This document shows positions 17,873 through 25,496 of a DNA stretch of 64,000 nt, piece after piece. The position numbers were made by a program, and so were the translations under genes. Position 1 is the first letter of the stretch; every line of letters begins with the position of its first letter. The stretch covers positions 2,046,001 to 2,110,000 of the forward strand of contig OZ246981.1 of the NCBI GenBank assembly GCA_965232455.1, written 5' to 3'. The DNA is from JBFGFX01 sp965232455 (GTDB lineage Bacteria; Pseudomonadota; Gammaproteobacteria; Steroidobacterales; Woeseiaceae). The notes under the pieces were generated by a model that did not search any database, was not told the origin of the DNA, and saw only the letters and a program-made list of their open reading frames with translations.

Positions 17873-18658
17873 TTACAGGTTGTTGTTGAGGTACTGCATC
17901 ATCTGGTCGTTCGTCGATATCGCCTTTGAGTTCATCTCGTAGGCGCGCTGTGTCTCGATCATGCTAATCAGCTCGGACACGACGTTGACGTTCGAGCCTT
18001 CGAGCGCACCCTGCACCAGGGTCCCGGACCCGTTGAGACCCGGGGTACCGCCCTGCGCCGTGCCGCTCGACGCCGTTTCCACATAAAGGTTTTCGCCGAT
18101 GGGCTGCAAACCGACCGGATTGACAAAGTCAGCCGTCTCCAGAGTTCCGACCTGTGATGGGGCGGCCTGTCCGGCCAGCAGGACGGAGACCACGCCGTCG
18201 CTGCCGATCGTGATGCTTTGCGCGCCGTCCGGAATCGTAATGCCCGGCTGCACGGCGTAACCGCTGGCGGTCACCATCTCACCCTGCGCGTTCGTCTGAA
18301 AACTGCCATCCCGCGTGTACGCGAGCGAACCGTCGGGCAGCAGAATCTGAAAGAATCCGCGACCGTCGATGGTCACGTCCATTGCGTTGCCGGTCTGTAA
18401 GAGACCGCCCTGCGTAAACAGTTTTTCGGTGGCGACGACCCGCACGCCGGTTCCGAGGCTGAGGCCGCTGGGTAGCTGAGTGTCCTGCGAGGTCTGACCG
18501 CCAGACTGGCGAACGTTTTGGTAGAGGAGATCCTCGAATACCGCGCGGCTTTGTTTGAAACCGGTAGTGTTGACGTTGGCCAGATTGTTGGACACGACCG
18601 CCATCCGGGTCTGCTGCGCGTCCAGTCCGGTTTTTGCCGCCCATAGTCCCTGATTCAT
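17873..18658 (-). CDS. flgG: Distal rod protein FlgG
   Basis: A 261-residue rod protein. N-terminus LWAAKTGLDAQQTRMAVVSNNLANVNTTGFKQ and C-terminus VSELISMIETQRAYEMNSKAISTNDQMMQYLNN are the standard flanking motifs, and the length is exactly that of the family. Between flgF and flgH. Confidence 0.97.
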   Translation of the reverse strand: MNQGLWAAKTGLDAQQTRMAVVSNNLANVNTTGFKQSRAVFEDLLYQNVRQSGGQTSQDTQLPSGLSLGTGVRVVATEKLFTQGGLLQTGNAMDVTIDGRGFFQILLPDGSLAYTRDGSFQTNAQGEMVTASGYAVQPGITIPDGAQSITIGSDGVVSVLLAGQAAPSQVGTLETADFVNPVGLQPIGENLYVETASSGTAQGGTPGLNGSGTLVQGALEGSNVNVVSELISMIETQRAYEMNSKAISTNDQMMQYLNNNL

Positions 18659-18679
18659 ATTGATATCTCCTCGCTATGT

Positions 18680-19420
18680 TTAACTGACGCTCAGTAGTTG
18701 AGCCGCCATGTCTGCATTTTCTTTCGCATTGCGGATCATGTTGACCTGCATTTCGTATTGGCGGGACAGCTCGATCATGTTGACCAGTACCTGTGCCGCG
18801 TTGACGTTACTTTGTTCCAGCGCGCCGGTGGTCAGGCGCACGTTCGCGCTTGCCGGCGCGGTCTGTCCGTCCGGCAGACGCAGCAGACCGTCTTCACCCT
18901 TCGCAAGCTGCGTGATGTCCGGGTTCACCAGTTTGATCCGGTCCACCGTCGCCAGAACCTCAGGGCCCTGTCCGAGCGGCTGCACCGATATCGTGCCGTC
19001 GGCGCCGATCAGCAGGCTGACATTGGGCGGAACGGCAACGGGCCCGCCGTCGCCCAATACCAGGTGCCCTGCTCCGGTGCTCAGCAATCCGCCCGAGTTG
19101 ACTCTGAAATCGCCCGCACGGGTATAGGCTTCTCCGCCGTCCGGCGCCTGTACGGCAATGAACCCGGTTCCCTGCACCGCAACGTCGAGGTCACGACCGG
19201 TGTAGGCGGTTGCACCCTGACTGAAGTCCGTACCGTAGGTCTCGACAACCGCATTCACCCGCGAATCGACGCCGGGTCCTTCGATCGGCACCGAGCTGAA
19301 GGAATGCAGATCCGCGCGAAAACCGGTCGTACTGATGTTCGCCAGATTGTTGCTGTTGATGGCCTGCGCGTATTCCGTCTGCTTGGCGCCGGTCATCGCA
19401 AGATATACGGACTCGTCCAC
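18680..19420 (-). CDS. flgF: Proximal rod protein FlgF
   Basis: A 246-residue rod protein. The open frame extends to a TTG at 19432, but GTG at 19420 has GGAG 6 bases upstream and gives the family start MDESVYLAMTGAKQTEYAQ, so it is preferred. Further motifs: INSNNLANISTTGFRADLHS and, at the end, VNMIELSRQYEMQVNMIRNAKEN. Confidence 0.94.
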   Translation of the reverse strand: MDESVYLAMTGAKQTEYAQAINSNNLANISTTGFRADLHSFSSVPIEGPGVDSRVNAVVETYGTDFSQGATAYTGRDLDVAVQGTGFIAVQAPDGGEAYTRAGDFRVNSGGLLSTGAGHLVLGDGGPVAVPPNVSLLIGADGTISVQPLGQGPEVLATVDRIKLVNPDITQLAKGEDGLLRLPDGQTAPASANVRLTTGALEQSNVNAAQVLVNMIELSRQYEMQVNMIRNAKENADMAAQLLSVS

Positions 19421-19442
19421 GTTACTCTCCAACCCTCACGTG

Positions 19443-20660
19443 TTACCGGATGTTGATCACCGTCTGCGTTACCGCATCCGATGTCTCGATCGCCTGAGCG
19501 TTCGCCTGGAAGTTGCGCTGCGACGTGATCATGCTCACGAGTTCGGCGGTCAAATCCACGTTGGACGCTTCCAGAGCGCCGGACTGAATCGAACCGAACG
19601 ACGCGGTGCCGGCCTCGCCCAGCAGGGCGTCACCGGATTGCGAAGACTCGCCCCAGGCGGTGTTGCCGACCTGCTGCAAGCCCTGCGGATTGGCGAAATT
19701 GGCCAGTGCCAGCTTACCGAGTTCGGTCGATTGTCCATTGGTGAAACGCGCGGAGACCACTCCTTGGGGATCCACCGCGACACCCGTCAGACGGCCGGTC
19801 GTGAAACCGTCCTGCGACAGCGAGTTCACACCGAAAGAGTTGCCGAACTGCGTGGTGTTCAGGAAGTTGAGCGTCAGGTTGATGTCGGCCGCCCCGGTCG
19901 TCGGCGTATAGGCCGGCAAAGGCAACTGCCCACCGACCGGGGTCTGCAGAGTGCCATCGTCCGCAAACGTGATGTTCGTCGGCGTGCCGACGTTGTTGCC
20001 GTCTATCTGTGCCTGGACGGTCCAGGTGTTGACCGCGGCGTCCTTGATGAAATAGTAGGTCGAGGTGTGTGCGGCTCCCAGGGTGTCGTAGATCGTGACG
20101 GACGCCGTGTGATTGAAGCTGGACGGGTCGGTGGGATCGAACACCGCATTGGCGGGAACCGCAGCATCCGCCGGCAGGTTCAGACCCATGTCCGTGGACG
20201 TCGTGGCCCGCGGCGGGTTTGCACCGGTGGTCAACCTCAGATCCGTCGGATTACCGGTATTGAACAAACCGTTGCCGGCCGCCGGATAAGCCTGCAGCCG
20301 GCTCCCTTGTGCGTTGACGACGTTACCCACTGAATCCACGCTGAAAGCGCCGGCTCGTGTGTAGGCGCGCGCGCCGTTATCGCTCAATACGAAAAAACCC
20401 TCGCCGCCAATCGCCAGATCCAGCGCGTTGTCCGTAAAATCGACGTTGCCCTGTGAAAACTGCTGCGCAACCCGCGACGTGCGAACACCGCTGCCCGACG
20501 CGTTGGAGCTCACGCTCTGCGTGCCGACGGCAAACACCTCGGCGAACTCGGCCCGAGACTCCTTGAAGCCGGTCGTGTTCACGTTGGCGATGTTGTTGGA
20601 CGTGACCTCGAGTTCCGTCGACGCGGCGTTCAGGCCACTGAGTGCAATTGCGAATGTCAT
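19443..20660 (-). CDS. flgE: Flagellar hook protein FlgE
   Basis: A 405-residue hook protein. N-terminus ALSGLNAASTELEVTSNNIANVNTTGFKESRAEF, C-terminus DLTAELVSMITSQRNFQANAQAIETSDAVTQTVINI. The central D1/D2 domains (about 150-330) are the expected size. Confidence 0.97.
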   Translation of the reverse strand: MTFAIALSGLNAASTELEVTSNNIANVNTTGFKESRAEFAEVFAVGTQSVSSNASGSGVRTSRVAQQFSQGNVDFTDNALDLAIGGEGFFVLSDNGARAYTRAGAFSVDSVGNVVNAQGSRLQAYPAAGNGLFNTGNPTDLRLTTGANPPRATTSTDMGLNLPADAAVPANAVFDPTDPSSFNHTASVTIYDTLGAAHTSTYYFIKDAAVNTWTVQAQIDGNNVGTPTNITFADDGTLQTPVGGQLPLPAYTPTTGAADINLTLNFLNTTQFGNSFGVNSLSQDGFTTGRLTGVAVDPQGVVSARFTNGQSTELGKLALANFANPQGLQQVGNTAWGESSQSGDALLGEAGTASFGSIQSGALEASNVDLTAELVSMITSQRNFQANAQAIETSDAVTQTVINIR

Positions 20661-20688
20661 GGTCTTACTCCTTATCCGTTAACTGGGA

Positions 20689-21363
20689 CTACAAAATTCT
20701 GCGTACTTGATTCATCGTGAGGACTTCGCCGCCTTCCACGTTGAGCGTCATGCCCTGGCCGAGACGGCCGAGGTTGACGCTGTCGATCTGCGCCTCGATC
20801 AGCGTTTCCGTACCTTCGACGTTCGCGCCGCGGATCACCCGCGCCTCGAGCGAATAGGTACCGGGGCTCGCCGCATCCGCGTCGTCGGTTATTCCGTCCC
20901 ACTCGAACTCGACCAGCCCGGGCGCCTGTTCACCGAGATTCAGTCGATTGATCAATTGCCCGGAGGAATCCAGGACGTCGATCTGCACGTTTTCGGCGCT
21001 GGTAGCCAGCGCAATCGTGCCGCTCAGACTGCCTTCCTCCGGCAGGTAGGCCCGATCACTGGCCGCGAGGATGCGATGTCCGACCAGATTCGCGGCCTGC
21101 AGCGCCTGATCGGAGTAGAAGGACTCGGAGAGATCCGAGAAAGCGCTGTTCAGCTGGTCGATACCTTCGACGGTCCCGAATTGCGCCAGCTGACCGAGAA
21201 ACTCGCCGTTGTCCATCGGGGCGAACGGATCCTGATTACGAAACTGCGCGATCATGAGCGTCAGGAAATCCCCTTGGCCCAGTTCCTCTTCGTTGTTTTC
21301 GGCCGGCGGCCTGGCCCCGAGACCGAGTCGCGCTACGTCGTCTGCCAGTGAAACCTCATTCAT
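20689..21363 (-). CDS. flgD: Hook cap and assembly protein FlgD
   Basis: A 224-residue hook scaffold. The N-terminal export and cap region contains LGQGDFLTLMIAQFRNQDPFAPMDNGEFLGQLAQF, unmistakable for FlgD; the C-terminal half has a FlgD Ig-like fold (VEFEWDGITDDADAASPGTYS). Transiently caps the growing hook and is replaced by FlgK. Confidence 0.96.
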   Translation of the reverse strand: MNEVSLADDVARLGLGARPPAENNEEELGQGDFLTLMIAQFRNQDPFAPMDNGEFLGQLAQFGTVEGIDQLNSAFSDLSESFYSDQALQAANLVGHRILAASDRAYLPEEGSLSGTIALATSAENVQIDVLDSSGQLINRLNLGEQAPGLVEFEWDGITDDADAASPGTYSLEARVIRGANVEGTETLIEAQIDSVNLGRLGQGMTLNVEGGEVLTMNQVRRIL

Positions 21364-21395
21364 CAGTCTGTCCTTTTGGATTGTGGTCGCGCGGC

Positions 21396-21809
21396 TCAGC
21401 GGCCGAGCGACAGCGTTTGCAACAGGAGATCCTTGGTCGTATTCATCAACTCGATGTTGTTCTGATACGAACGCGAAGCCGACAGCATGTTGACCATCTC
21501 CTCCACCGTCTGAACGTTGCTCACGTAGACGTTGCCGTTTTCGTCGGCGTCGGGATGATCCGGGCGGTACTCCACGTCGAGCGGCGCGTCGCTCGTCACG
21601 ATGCCCGCGAGCCGTACGCCCGAGGACCCGATCTGATTGGCCAGCGCCGAGTCAAAACCCGCAAACACCGGCTGCCGCGCTCGGTAAACGCGAGTTGGAT
21701 CGCCGTGCACACTGCCCGCATTGGCGAGATTGGACGCGGTTACGTTCAGTCGCACCGACTGGGCGTTCATCGCGCTACCGGCGATGTCGAATACTTGTGA
21801 GAGAGACAC
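21396..21809 (-). CDS. flgC: Proximal rod protein FlgC
   Basis: A 137-residue rod protein: FDIAGSAMNAQSVRLNVTASNLANAG at the start and VEEMVNMLSASRSYQNNIELMNTTKDLL at the end. It uses a GTG start that overlaps the TAG stop of flgB by one base, and the ribosome site GGAGGTGA is formed by the last codons of flgB, so the two genes are translationally coupled. Confidence 0.96.
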   Translation of the reverse strand: MSLSQVFDIAGSAMNAQSVRLNVTASNLANAGSVHGDPTRVYRARQPVFAGFDSALANQIGSSGVRLAGIVTSDAPLDVEYRPDHPDADENGNVYVSNVQTVEEMVNMLSASRSYQNNIELMNTTKDLLLQTLSLGR

Positions 21810-22198
21810 TAGTCACCTCCTTTGATGGCGTAACGCAGGCCGGAGATCCGCGAACTCAGGAAAGCGAGGCTGGCGCGATAACGCACCGTGTTCTCGGCAA
21901 ACTGGGCCTGTTCGACGTCCGCCTCGACCGTGTTGCCGTCCAGGCTGGGCTGCATGGGTACGCGGTACTTGACGTCGGCACCCATCGCGCCGGCGGCCGT
22001 GCCGGGCTGATGCCCGGCCCGTGTCGTGCGTAACCGCAGGCGACTGTCGCCGGCTTGCCGGTACGCAGTGGCGAAGTCGAAATCACGCGCTTTGTAATTC
22101 GGCGTGTCCGCATTTGCGATGTTTGACGACAGGATCTCAGTCCGCAACGCGCGCAGATTGAGCGCTTGTTCGTGATTGCTAAACGGGTTCGTTTTCAT
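21809..22198 (-). CDS. flgB: Proximal rod protein FlgB
   Basis: A 129-residue rod protein from ATG at 22198: LNLRALRTEILSSNIANADTPNYKARDFDF, then VEADVEQAQFAENTVRYRASL. The frame stays open far upstream (to 22939), but only the ATG at 22198 gives the family N-terminus, and it lies just downstream of a sigma-54 promoter. First gene of the flgBCDEFGHIJKL run. Confidence 0.96.
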   Translation of the reverse strand: MKTNPFSNHEQALNLRALRTEILSSNIANADTPNYKARDFDFATAYRQAGDSRLRLRTTRAGHQPGTAAGAMGADVKYRVPMQPSLDGNTVEADVEQAQFAENTVRYRASLAFLSSRISGLRYAIKGGD

Positions 22199-22236
22199 AT
22201 CGGCAGTGATTCCGTTGTGTCCTCGACGCGGTTCAA

Positions 22237-22253
22237 TGCAACTGCCGTGCCAA
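22237..22253 (-). promoter_or_regulatory. Sigma-54 promoter of the flgB operon
   Basis: On the minus strand TTGGCACG-GCAG-TTGCA is a full match to the -24/-12 consensus. Transcription would start about 30 bases before flgB. It faces away from the flgA promoter in the 315-base interval 22199-22513, which otherwise holds no gene; FleQ-binding enhancers are expected there but I could not define them. Confidence 0.88.
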
Positions 22254-22384
22254 TATCCACGGTCTACGGAACTCAAGGCTTCGGCGCTTCTGCCGATAAC
22301 CGTCGTAGGGTCAGATCGGCAAGCAATTGCCGTCGTGCCGGCAACGGATCGCCCGCGAGGACGATACGCGGCGACACCGAAATG

Positions 22385-22401
22385 CTGGCACGGCTCTTGC
22401 A
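22385..22401 (+). promoter_or_regulatory. Sigma-54 promoter of flgA-flgM-flgN
   Basis: CTGGCACG-GCTC-TTGCA is a full -24/-12 consensus match, giving a 5' leader of about 100 bases before flgA at 22514. It pairs with the divergent flgB promoter 130 bases away. Confidence 0.88.
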
Positions 22402-22513
22402 CTGTTTCATTGGTACAACGCCAAACGGCGGGGGAGCGGCGGTTCCCCGGAGCGCGCGACAGGCGCAAAACCGCATGAAAACAGGACATTGAGCAAAAAC
22501 AGGAGCTTTTGAG

Positions 22514-23281
22514 ATGCACGCTTATTTGACGATACTCGTCGGGAACTTGACGGATGCGCGGCGAATACTGCGTTTGTTGGGCTGCGGCATCGGATTGTTG
22601 CTGGCCATGCCGGGGCTGGCCGCCGCCGGCGAGGAACCGGACGCACGCTGGCACCCCGTTGCCGACATCAAGTCCGCGGCGGAGAACTACCTGAAGCTGA
22701 CGGTCGGAAACTCCGACGCACGAATCGTGCCGACCGCCGGACATCTGGATCCGCGCCTGCAGCTCCCGCGATGCTCGGCGCCGCTCGCTCCTTATATACA
22801 GAAAGGTGCAAAACGCGCAGGCCGCACCATCGTGGGCGTTCGCTGCACGGGGTCGAAACCCTGGAATATTTACCTCCCGGTCTACATCGCAACGATGGAG
22901 GACGTCCTGGTGACGAGTAACCCCTTGCCCCGCGGCCACCTCATCGGCCCTGCCGACATCGAAATCGCTACCCGGGACGTATCGGGACTGACCCAGGGTT
23001 ACATGACCAACAGCGCCGACATCGTCGGACGCCAGCTCACGCGGTCGGTGACCCGCGGCGTCGTGCTGACGCCGGCGCAGCTTCAGGCGAACGTGCTAAT
23101 CACGCGGGGCCAATCGGTCACCCTTCTGGTCAACAACGGCGCACTCAACATCAGCATGGCCGGCAAAGCGCTGATGGACGGCACGGAAAACCAGAGAATC
23201 AGAGTAGAAAACACGGGGTCCGGGAGGATTGTGGAAGGCCTCGTGCGCTCCGAGGAACTCGTACAGGTACTGGTCCAGTAA
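22514..23281 (+). CDS. flgA: Flagellar P-ring assembly chaperone FlgA
   Basis: A 255-residue periplasmic chaperone with a signal sequence (hydrophobic LLGCGIGLLLAMPGLAAA), a SAF-like middle region (PLPRGHLIGPADIEIATRDV) and C-terminal QSVTLLVNNGALNISMAGKALMDG with the terminal RVENTGSGRIVEGLV. An AGGAG site precedes the ATG. Divergent from flgB, in the standard flgA-flgM-flgN order. Confidence 0.95.
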   Translation: MHAYLTILVGNLTDARRILRLLGCGIGLLLAMPGLAAAGEEPDARWHPVADIKSAAENYLKLTVGNSDARIVPTAGHLDPRLQLPRCSAPLAPYIQKGAKRAGRTIVGVRCTGSKPWNIYLPVYIATMEDVLVTSNPLPRGHLIGPADIEIATRDVSGLTQGYMTNSADIVGRQLTRSVTRGVVLTPAQLQANVLITRGQSVTLLVNNGALNISMAGKALMDGTENQRIRVENTGSGRIVEGLVRSEELVQVLVQ

Positions 23282-23308
23282 AAAAGGGCCTGGCGGCGTA
23301 TTTGGGCC

Positions 23309-23335
23309 TAAAGTTCTGGGCCCGGGCGCCGATAT
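23309..23335 (+). promoter_or_regulatory. Sigma-28 (FliA) promoter of flgM
   Basis: TAAAGTTC-N11-GCCGATAT matches the FliA consensus at nearly every position and the spacing is exact. It starts transcription at about 23341-23343, just inside the flgA-flgM gap, giving flgM late-class expression in addition to read-through from the flgA sigma-54 promoter. Confidence 0.9.
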
Positions 23336-23349
23336 AGGAGGAACCAACA

Positions 23350-23379
23350 ATGACGGTTGAGGAAATGCATTATGTCTAA
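23350..23379 (+). CDS. Possible nine-codon leader ORF overlapping the flgM start
   Basis: ATG ACG GTT GAG GAA ATG CAT TAT GTC TAA encodes MTVEEMHYV. An AGGAGG ribosome site lies 8 bases upstream (23336-23341), better than flgM's own. The ORF ends 8 bases inside flgM in another frame, an arrangement suited to translational coupling. The AGGAGG overlaps the predicted sigma-28 start site, so only flgA read-through mRNA would carry it. This may be chance; no conservation evidence is available. Confidence 0.35.
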   Translation: MTVEEMHYV

Positions 23380-23707
23380 CAGGATTGATCCCGTGCAGAA
23401 CGGAATTACTCAAAAACCCGGCAAGCAAACGGCGGAGCCGACGTCTGCGGCAGCGGCTCGCCCGGACGGCCCGGAACGTGCCGAGAGCGATCGCGGCAAA
23501 GTGGCGTCGAGCAAGGACACGGTGGTCCTTACCGAACGCGGCCAACTGCTCGAACGCCTGGAAAAAACCGTCGCCAGTCTACCCGAAGTCGATCTCAGGC
23601 GCGTGGAAGCCGTCAAGGCCGACATTGCCAGCGGCAATTATCAGGTCGACGTGGACAACATCGCCGATATTCTCCTGCGCACCGAGCGAGACCTGGGTGC
23701 ATCGTGA
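23372..23707 (+). CDS. flgM: Anti-sigma-28 factor FlgM
   Basis: A 111-residue protein from ATG 23372 (GAGGA 8 bases upstream); a TTG at 23357 is a weaker alternative. The disordered N-terminal half (PVQNGITQKPGKQTAEP) and the C-terminal sigma-binding half (VASLPEVDLRRVEAVKADIASGNYQVDVDNIADILL) are typical of FlgM. It holds FliA inactive until exported through the finished hook-basal body. The stop codon overlaps the flgN start. Confidence 0.94.
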   Translation: MSNRIDPVQNGITQKPGKQTAEPTSAAAARPDGPERAESDRGKVASSKDTVVLTERGQLLERLEKTVASLPEVDLRRVEAVKADIASGNYQVDVDNIADILLRTERDLGAS

Positions 23708-24195
23708 TGGACCTGACGCCGGATCGATGCCGCGCAAAACTCCGTGACGTACTCGATCGGAGCCTCGAGTGCAGCAGAAGGCTCGAAGCGCTGTTACAGG
23801 ACGAGCGAACGGCGCTGCAAACCCAAAATGCCGGTGATCTGGAAGCCGTAGCCGCCAGCAAACTCGACTGCGTCCGAAACCTCGATCGGTTGGAAAACGA
23901 ACGCCGGAGTCTGGGCAGCAAGGCCGGCTTCGAGGGCGGCGAGAGCGGGATGCAGGCGTTGCTCGGTTGGTGTGACGACGGCGCCCGGCTTGAAGGGGCC
24001 TGGCGCGAATTGCTGCAAATCGCAGACCGCTGCAGCCAGCTGAACCAGAGCAACGGCGCGATCGGTCGCGTACGACAAGAGCAACTACGAAGCGCGCTTG
24101 CCGTGCTGAGCGGCGCCAACCACGACAACGCCGTATACGACGCCAACGGCCGGGACGCCGGGCGAATCGGCCAACGCGAGTTGGCCCGGATTTAA
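23707..24195 (+). CDS. flgN: FlgN-family chaperone for FlgK/FlgL
   Basis: A 162-residue helical protein (SLECSRRLEALLQDERTALQTQNAGDLEAV; SKLDCVRNLDRLENERRSLG) directly after flgM, with a TGATG overlap. FlgN keeps the hook-filament junction proteins export-competent. Family identity rests on the helix pattern plus position; a GTG one codon upstream is an alternative start. Confidence 0.88.
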   Translation: MDLTPDRCRAKLRDVLDRSLECSRRLEALLQDERTALQTQNAGDLEAVAASKLDCVRNLDRLENERRSLGSKAGFEGGESGMQALLGWCDDGARLEGAWRELLQIADRCSQLNQSNGAIGRVRQEQLRSALAVLSGANHDNAVYDANGRDAGRIGQRELARI

Positions 24196-24221
24196 TCGCT
24201 AAACTTAAGACAAGGATCAAA

Positions 24222-24428
24222 ATGATGTTGATTGTTAGCAGAAAAGACTCGGAATCCATTCTGATCTCCCCGGGCGACGACATTGACCCCAAGATGACGC
24301 TTGCGGACCTGTTTCGCACCGGACCCATTGAGATCACGGTATTTTCGACCGGGCAAAAGCGCGTCAAAATGGGCGTCCAGGCGCCGGAACAGCTCTCGAT
24401 CTGGCGCAAGGACGGCGTCAGCGGGTAA
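24222..24428 (+). CDS. csrA: Divergent CsrA/RsmA-like RNA-binding protein with an internal insertion
   Basis: A 68-residue protein behind AAGGA. The N-terminus MLIVSRKDSESILI aligns with the CsrA strand MLILTRRVGETLMI, and the C-terminus VKMGVQAPEQLSIWRKD aligns with VRIGVNAPKEVSVHREE. Between them sit about 15-20 extra residues (around PGDDIDPKMTLADLFRTG) where CsrA has a short turn. The RNA-contacting arginine of the final strand is kept (WRK). CsrA dimers bind GGA motifs in mRNA leaders and control motility. It follows flgN by 26 bases, so is probably co-transcribed with flgAMN. It may be a specialised flagellar paralogue rather than the global regulator. Confidence 0.8.
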   Translation: MMLIVSRKDSESILISPGDDIDPKMTLADLFRTGPIEITVFSTGQKRVKMGVQAPEQLSIWRKDGVSG

Positions 24429-24608
24429 ACGTCCCGTCACCGCCCGTCCCGCCGGATACAGGCGCCGATGCGGGGTTTTCGACCGACGACGGCGACTCGT
24501 CAACTCGCTGCTTGGCCGCGAGAACCCTGTTTCGACCCCTGCACCACGGCGCGGACGCGCCCGTAAACCCTTATAAGTAAAGCGTTTCTCGAAAAAGAAG
24601 CGCCGCCC

Positions 24609-24637
24609 TTGACAGGCCGGCCCCGATCCCCTATGGT
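24609..24637 (+). promoter_or_regulatory. Housekeeping sigma-70 promoter of the phasin-like gene
   Basis: A perfect -35 (TTGACA), a 17-base spacer and TATGGT as -10. Predicted transcription starts about 35 bases before the ATG at 24680. Confidence 0.7.
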
Positions 24638-24679
24638 GCAGCGCAACAATTGCTGCACCGCACAAAAAGGAGCCTGCAC

Positions 24680-25258
24680 ATGAACTCGCGAGTTGAAAGC
24701 TCGATCAATCGTATCGCCGAACAGGCGCGGGGCCGGTACGCGGCCTGGCTCGACAGCGCCCGCACCCAAACCGAGCAAGCTGCCGGACGCGTCCGCAAGG
24801 GCAAAAAGCCCGTCAAAACGCTGTCGCGACTTGGCGTCAAGCTGTCGGACGTCTCCCACCGCACCACCACCAAGGTATTGAAACAGCAGACGAAGATGGT
24901 CGAGAACCAGATCGACGCGTTTGCCGGGCGGCTGAAGACCGCAGCCCATGCCGAAACCATCGGCGATCTCGTTCGCGGCCAGATTCGCCTGATCCCGGAA
25001 AACACGTCGCAGTTCGTCAGCGATTCCCGCGCGGCGCTGTCCATCGTCGCCGAAGCCGGCAGCGAAATCCGTCAGCTGATCGCGGGTAGCGTATCGGAAC
25101 TCCGCGGGCAATCGGAAACTCGCACAAGAACGGCAAAACCCGCCGCAAAAAAGCCCGCTGCCAAGAAAGCCAAAACGAAAACCAGGGCCAAGGTCAAAGC
25201 CAAGCCGGCGGCAAAAGCGGCGGACGCGACGCCGAACGCGGAACCCAAGGCCGCCTAG
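24680..25258 (+). CDS. Phasin-like protein with a basic histone-H1-like tail
   Basis: A 192-residue protein from ATG 24680, behind AAAAAGGAG; an upstream TTG at 24650 in the same frame has no ribosome site. Residues about 1-135 are amphipathic helices (RVESSINRIAEQARGRYAAWLDSARTQ; VLKQQTKMVENQIDAFAGRL) resembling the phasin fold that coats polyhydroxyalkanoate granules. The last about 55 residues are a Lys/Ala/Pro-rich tail of repeated KPAAKK units, as in histone-H1-like or AlgP-like proteins. The tail suggests nucleic-acid or granule-DNA contact; this is inference. No PHA synthase gene is in the window. Confidence 0.7.
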   Translation: MNSRVESSINRIAEQARGRYAAWLDSARTQTEQAAGRVRKGKKPVKTLSRLGVKLSDVSHRTTTKVLKQQTKMVENQIDAFAGRLKTAAHAETIGDLVRGQIRLIPENTSQFVSDSRAALSIVAEAGSEIRQLIAGSVSELRGQSETRTRTAKPAAKKPAAKKAKTKTRAKVKAKPAAKAADATPNAEPKAA

Positions 25259-25290
25259 GTTCGCCGAAACCTAAGTTCCGGAAACACCGA

Positions 25291-25329
25291 CCGCCGGTGC
25301 CTGTCGTACAGGTACCGGCGGTTTTTTTT
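25291..25329 (+). terminator. Rho-independent terminator after the phasin-like gene
   Basis: CCGCCGGTGCCTG, a 5-base loop, then CAGGTACCGGCGG and eight Ts. The 13-bp stem has a single G-T wobble. Lies 33 bases after the stop codon. Confidence 0.9.
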
Positions 25330-25376
25330 GGAGCCGTCGTGCGCGACGGAACGGGCGAACCGGGTCCGCCCACTTA

Positions 25377-25445
25377 TTGACCGCAGCGCGGCATTCGCCT
25401 GTATAATGCCGCCCACTTCAAGCACTTTCCGATGCAACTTATAAT
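25377..25445 (+). promoter_or_regulatory. Tandem sigma-70-like promoters before pckG
   Basis: First site: TTGACC (25377-25382), 19-base spacer, extended -10 TGTATAAT (TATAAT 25402-25407). Second site: TTCAAG, 17-base spacer, TATAAT (25440-25445). Both face pckG, whose ATG is at 25497. The perfect -10 boxes are clear; which is used cannot be told from sequence. Confidence 0.55.
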
Positions 25446-25496
25446 AAGAATGGTCGGTAGCAGACAGCCCACCTACCAAAGAGAAAGAGTCCAGCG

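Noticed and set aside
22199..22939. Long upstream extension of flgB
   Set aside because: It contains the divergent sigma-54 promoters and runs over flgA; only ATG 22198 gives the family N-terminus.
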